NCBI GenBank assembly: GCA_947628975.1 | Contig: CANRBW010000073.1 | Location: 1-7,667, forward strand | Direction of reading: 5' to 3' | Length of the DNA stretch: 7,667 nucleotides | Origin: an uncultured Oscillospiraceae bacterium | GTDB taxonomy: Bacteria; Bacillota; Clostridia; Oscillospirales; Oscillospiraceae | Shown here: piece after piece, positions 5,262-7,667 of the stretch | How positions within the stretch are numbered: the stretch's first letter is position 1 | Layout of the letters: each line of letters starts with the position of its first letter | The notes under the pieces: model-generated | What the model was told of the DNA's origin: nothing | Databases searched by the model: none | Seen by the model: only the letters and a program-made list of their open reading frames with translations | Position numbers and translations under genes: made by a program

Positions 5262-5290
5262 AGTGTAATCCAAGTATGGGAAATTTTCAA
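5262..5290 (-). promoter_or_regulatory. murC-gtrA promoter
   Basis: Minus-strand TTGAAA (5285-5290), a 17-base spacer and TACACT (5262-5267) fit a sigma-A promoter. The leader is about 28 bases. The -35 box lies just beyond the terminator of the upstream ATPase gene, so murC starts its own transcript. Confidence 0.78.
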
Positions 5291-5291
5291 G

Positions 5292-5321
5292 GAAAACATA
5301 CCGCTCCGGCCGCCGGGGCGG
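5292..5321 (-). terminator. Terminator of the ATPase gene
   Basis: On the minus strand CCGCCCCGG pairs with CCGGAGCGG (5313-5321 with 5301-5309, one mismatch, 3-base loop), followed by TATGTTTTCC. It begins 4 bases after the ATPase stop at 5325. Confidence 0.65.
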
Positions 5322-5324
5322 GGA

Positions 5325-6392
5325 TCAGCCCCCGAAGATCTCGTCCCCCAGCCTCCGGGCGGTCTCCTGGACGGCGGCGAAGTCCACATGGGGGTTGTAG
5401 ACCGCCTCCAACTCGTCGTGGAGGGCCTTGGCCGCCGCCAGGGTCTGGGTCCCCTCCTCCAGCAGGGCGGCGGCCACCTTCCGGGTGAAGCGCACCCTGG
5501 CCCGGTTGCGCCGGAGCAGGCTCTGGTCCGCCATGGCGTCCAGCCGCACCCGCCGGTACACCCCGCCCGGATAGGGCCGCGCCGCCGTGGCGGTGACGAA
5601 CCCCACCCCCAGGTCGGGCAGCAGCAGGTGCTGGATCCGCCGGGGGGCCATGGGGTCGGCGCAGACCACCGCCCGGTGGCCCCGCTCCACCGCCGCCCCC
5701 AGCAGCTCCTCCAGCATCAGGTGGGCCAGGCCGTAGGAGTCGGTGAGCTCGTACACACGTTTACATAATTCTTCCACCGTCTCGAACAGGCAGACCTCGC
5801 CCTGGCAGCTGACGGCGCTGAGGAACCGCTCGGTGACCTCTCCGCCGGGGCCCCGGCGGGGGATCTCCCGGGCCACGATCCCCTTGGCCCGCTTGCGGAT
5901 CTTCTCCTGGAGTTCCGGGGTCTCCAGCAGCTCCCGGTTGTCCTCCAGCAGCTGCCCCGCCCCCTTCAGGCAGCGGTAGGCCCGGCGATACTGGCTCTGA
6001 TACGCCCCCATCAGCTCCACCACCTTCTCCCGGTGGGGGGCCAGGGCCGCCCGGTCGTAGCAGTCGCCGAGGTTGACATAACTCTCCACCACCGCAGGGT
6101 AGGACGGCTCCATGACGTGGGGGGCGGTGCCGTCGGCCACCGCCACGGCCAGGTCGGGGAAGATGACCCCGTCCAGGGAGTCGGGGTCGCCGGAGCACCA
6201 GATGTACTCCGGGGTGTGGCCCTCCGCCTCTCCCCTGGCGGCCAGGGCCTTCATCAGGGTGGACTTGCCGCAGCCGGGTCCGCCCTTCAGGATATAGATG
6301 GCCCTGGCCTTGGCCGGGTCCAGGAGCTTATCCATCAGCGAGTAAAAACCGCCTGGGGTGTTGGCCCCCAGGAAATAAGAAATCCGCGCCAT
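5325..6392 (-). CDS. P-loop ATPase of the two-domain PRK06851 type
   Basis: The 355-residue cytoplasmic protein starts MARISYFLGANTPGGFYSL, a start typical of this Firmicute family, followed by a good Walker A motif GGPGCGKST at 37-45. As I recall the family, it has two tandem P-loop halves. The second half is recognisable here from about residue 190 (RFLSAVSCQGEVCLFETVEE), with the conserved HLLLPDLGVGFVTA near 255-268. Where a second Walker A is expected, the sequence is YELTDSYGLAHLML, with no GKS/T, so the second nucleotide site looks lost. The family's function is poorly known; I do not assign one. The ATG at 6392 has GGAGGT 5 bases upstream. It is divergent from pgi, ends in its own terminator and appears monocistronic. 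No convincing promoter was found for it. Confidence 0.82.
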   Translation of the reverse strand: MARISYFLGANTPGGFYSLMDKLLDPAKARAIYILKGGPGCGKSTLMKALAARGEAEGHTPEYIWCSGDPDSLDGVIFPDLAVAVADGTAPHVMEPSYPAVVESYVNLGDCYDRAALAPHREKVVELMGAYQSQYRRAYRCLKGAGQLLEDNRELLETPELQEKIRKRAKGIVAREIPRRGPGGEVTERFLSAVSCQGEVCLFETVEELCKRVYELTDSYGLAHLMLEELLGAAVERGHRAVVCADPMAPRRIQHLLLPDLGVGFVTATAARPYPGGVYRRVRLDAMADQSLLRRNRARVRFTRKVAAALLEEGTQTLAAAKALHDELEAVYNPHVDFAAVQETARRLGDEIFGG

Positions 6393-6484
6393 AACGCACC
6401 TCCAATTTCAAGCTCTGGTCCACTCTATGACCGGCGGGGGCGGACGGTGCGGCGACGGTTTTGTGTATGTCGTACAATTTTCCC

Positions 6485-6513
6485 TTGCATGGAAGGGGCG
6501 TTTGTGGTAAAAT
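6485..6513 (+). promoter_or_regulatory. pgi promoter
   Basis: TTGCAT (6485-6490), a 17-base spacer and TAAAAT (6508-6513) sit about 39 bases before the pgi ATG in the 159-base divergent interval. Transcription should start near 6520. Confidence 0.72.
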
Positions 6514-6551
6514 AACAAATACCAAAATTTTGCGTCAAAGGAGCGATCTGT

Positions 6552-7667
6552 ATGTTGCGTTTCGACCTCTCCCCCGCCCAGAGCTTTTTGGCCCCCGACT
6601 TCCACGACCAGCGCAAGGCCGGCCTGGCCCAGGCCCACCAGTGGCTCCAGGAGGCCACCGGCGCGGGCAACGACTTCGTCGGCTGGGTCCACCTGCCGGT
6701 GGACTACGACAAGGAGGAGTTCGCCCGCATCCAGGCCGCCGCCAAGAAGATCCAGGCCCAGTCCAAGGCCCTGGTGGTCATCGGCATCGGCGGGTCCTAT
6801 CTGGGCGCCCGGGCGGTCATCGAGGTTTTGAAGAGCCCCAACTACAACGCCCTGCCCAAGGACACCCCGGACATCTACTTCGCCGGCAACGGCCTCAGTT
6901 CCGACGCGTTGCAGGAGATCGTCACCATGATCGGTGACCGGGACTTCTCGGTGAACATCATCTCCAAGTCCGGCACCACCACCGAGCCCGCCGTGGCCTT
7001 CCGGGTCTTCAAGGATATGCTGGAGAAGAAGTACGGCAAGGACGGGGCCCGTGAGCGCATCTACGCCACCACCGACGCCGCCCGGGGTGCCCTGAAGGGC
7101 CTGGCCGACCGGGAGGGCTACGAGGAGTTCGTGGTGCCCGACGCGGTGGGCGGCCGGTACAGCGTCCTCACCGCGGTGGGCCTGCTGCCCATCGCCGTGG
7201 CGGGGATCGACATTGAAAAGCTCATGGCCGGGGCCGCCGCCCAGCGCCAGGCGTGCATCGACCAGCCCGACGCCTCCGCCTCCGCCCAGTACGCCGCCGC
7301 CCGCCACGCCCTCTACGAGAGCGGCCGGAGCGTGGAGATCCTGGCCGGGTTCGAGCCCTCTTTCCGCTTCTTCGGCGAGTGGTGGAAGCAGCTCTTCGGC
7401 GAGAGCGAGGGCAAGGAGGGCAAGGGCCTCTTCCCCGCCAGCGTGGACTTCACCGCCGACCTCCACTCCATGGGCCAGTACATCCAGCAGGGCCAGCGGC
7501 TGATGCTGGAGACGGTGGTCCGCTTCGAGACCCCCCTCCACGAGGTGGCCATCCCCAACGACCCCGACAACGTGGACGGGCTGAACTTCCTCACCGGCAA
7601 GACCCTCTCCTACGTCAACGAGCAGGCCATCCGGGGCAACCGCCTGGCCCATGTGGACGGCGGCGTG
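6552..7667 (+). CDS. pgi: Glucose-6-phosphate isomerase (3' end beyond window)
   Basis: The enzyme interconverts glucose-6-phosphate and fructose-6-phosphate in glycolysis and gluconeogenesis, in the cytoplasm. The frame is open for all 372 codons to the right edge; about 75-80 codons of a usual length near 450 are missing. Visible motifs, in order: GIGGSYLGA at 78-86 and SKSGTTTE at 138-145 (sugar-phosphate binding SIS domain), the family signature VGGRYSVLTAVGLLP at 199-213, FGESEGK at 282-288 with the catalytic Glu284, and ADLHSMGQY at 302-310 with His305. The C-terminal signature with its active-site lysine lies outside the window. The ATG at 6552 has AAAGGAG 8 bases upstream. Codon use is strongly GC-ending, like murC. 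The gene is divergent from the ATPase gene. Confidence 0.96.
   Translation, partial: MLRFDLSPAQSFLAPDFHDQRKAGLAQAHQWLQEATGAGNDFVGWVHLPVDYDKEEFARIQAAAKKIQAQSKALVVIGIGGSYLGARAVIEVLKSPNYNALPKDTPDIYFAGNGLSSDALQEIVTMIGDRDFSVNIISKSGTTTEPAVAFRVFKDMLEKKYGKDGARERIYATTDAARGALKGLADREGYEEFVVPDAVGGRYSVLTAVGLLPIAVAGIDIEKLMAGAAAQRQACIDQPDASASAQYAAARHALYESGRSVEILAGFEPSFRFFGEWWKQLFGESEGKEGKGLFPASVDFTADLHSMGQYIQQGQRLMLETVVRFETPLHEVAIPNDPDNVDGLNFLTGKTLSYVNEQAIRGNRLAHVDGGV

Noticed and set aside
4002..5768. 588-codon plus-strand open frame antisense to murC and the ATPase
   Set aside because: Low-complexity Gly/Pro/His/Gln composition, no ribosome binding site, and complete overlap with well-supported genes. 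It is a by-product of GC-rich codon use.
6408..7652. 414-codon minus-strand open frame opposite pgi
   Set aside because: Composition dominated by Gly, Val, Leu and Ala with no family motif, while the opposite strand encodes all pgi signatures.

Overview
This window looks like a chromosomal segment of a high-G+C gut-type Firmicute, probably in the Oscillospiraceae (Flavonifractor/Lawsonibacter-like). That placement is inferred from the very GC-rich codon use of murC and pgi, encoded CCA ends on the tRNA genes, consensus sigma-A promoters with 17-bp spacers, and strong Shine-Dalgarno sites. It is not a database identification.

Layout: (1) Positions 1-60 hold the start of a minus-strand gene for a secreted lipoprotein that runs off the left edge. 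(2) Positions 200-900 have no convincing gene. They look like mobile-element debris: three back-to-back hairpins (215-290) resembling a mobilisation-origin region, a 213-bp element bounded by 17-bp inverted repeats (309-521) with a terminator inside, and a terminator at 785-829. (3) Positions 927-1998 hold a two-gene minus-strand accessory operon: an ImmA/IrrE-type zinc metallopeptidase overlapping a two-helix membrane protein. It has its own promoter and a 23-bp gapped palindrome in its leader. (4) Positions 2170-2710 are AT-rich and without protein genes, but contain a long nested set of complementary segments (2318-2477) that could be a structured RNA on the plus strand. (5) Positions 2713-3431 hold a minus-strand tRNA operon, Gly-Arg-His-Gln-Lys in transcription order, with promoter and hairpin trailers. 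(6) Positions 3439-5228 hold the murC-gtrA pair on the minus strand. (7) Positions 5325-6392 hold a minus-strand ATPase of the two-domain PRK06851 type. (8) From 6552 to the right edge, pgi (glucose-6-phosphate isomerase) is read from the plus strand and is incomplete.

The right half (about 2800-7667) is core genome: cell-wall synthesis, glycolysis and tRNAs. The left part (about 60-2750) has visibly lower G+C, hairpins, an inverted-repeat element and a mobile-element-associated peptidase family, which suggests an accessory region inserted next to the tRNA cluster. No duplicated tRNA end marking an integration boundary was found. The best candidates for something undescribed are the peptidase/membrane-protein pair with its palindromic leader, and the structured RNA candidate beside it.
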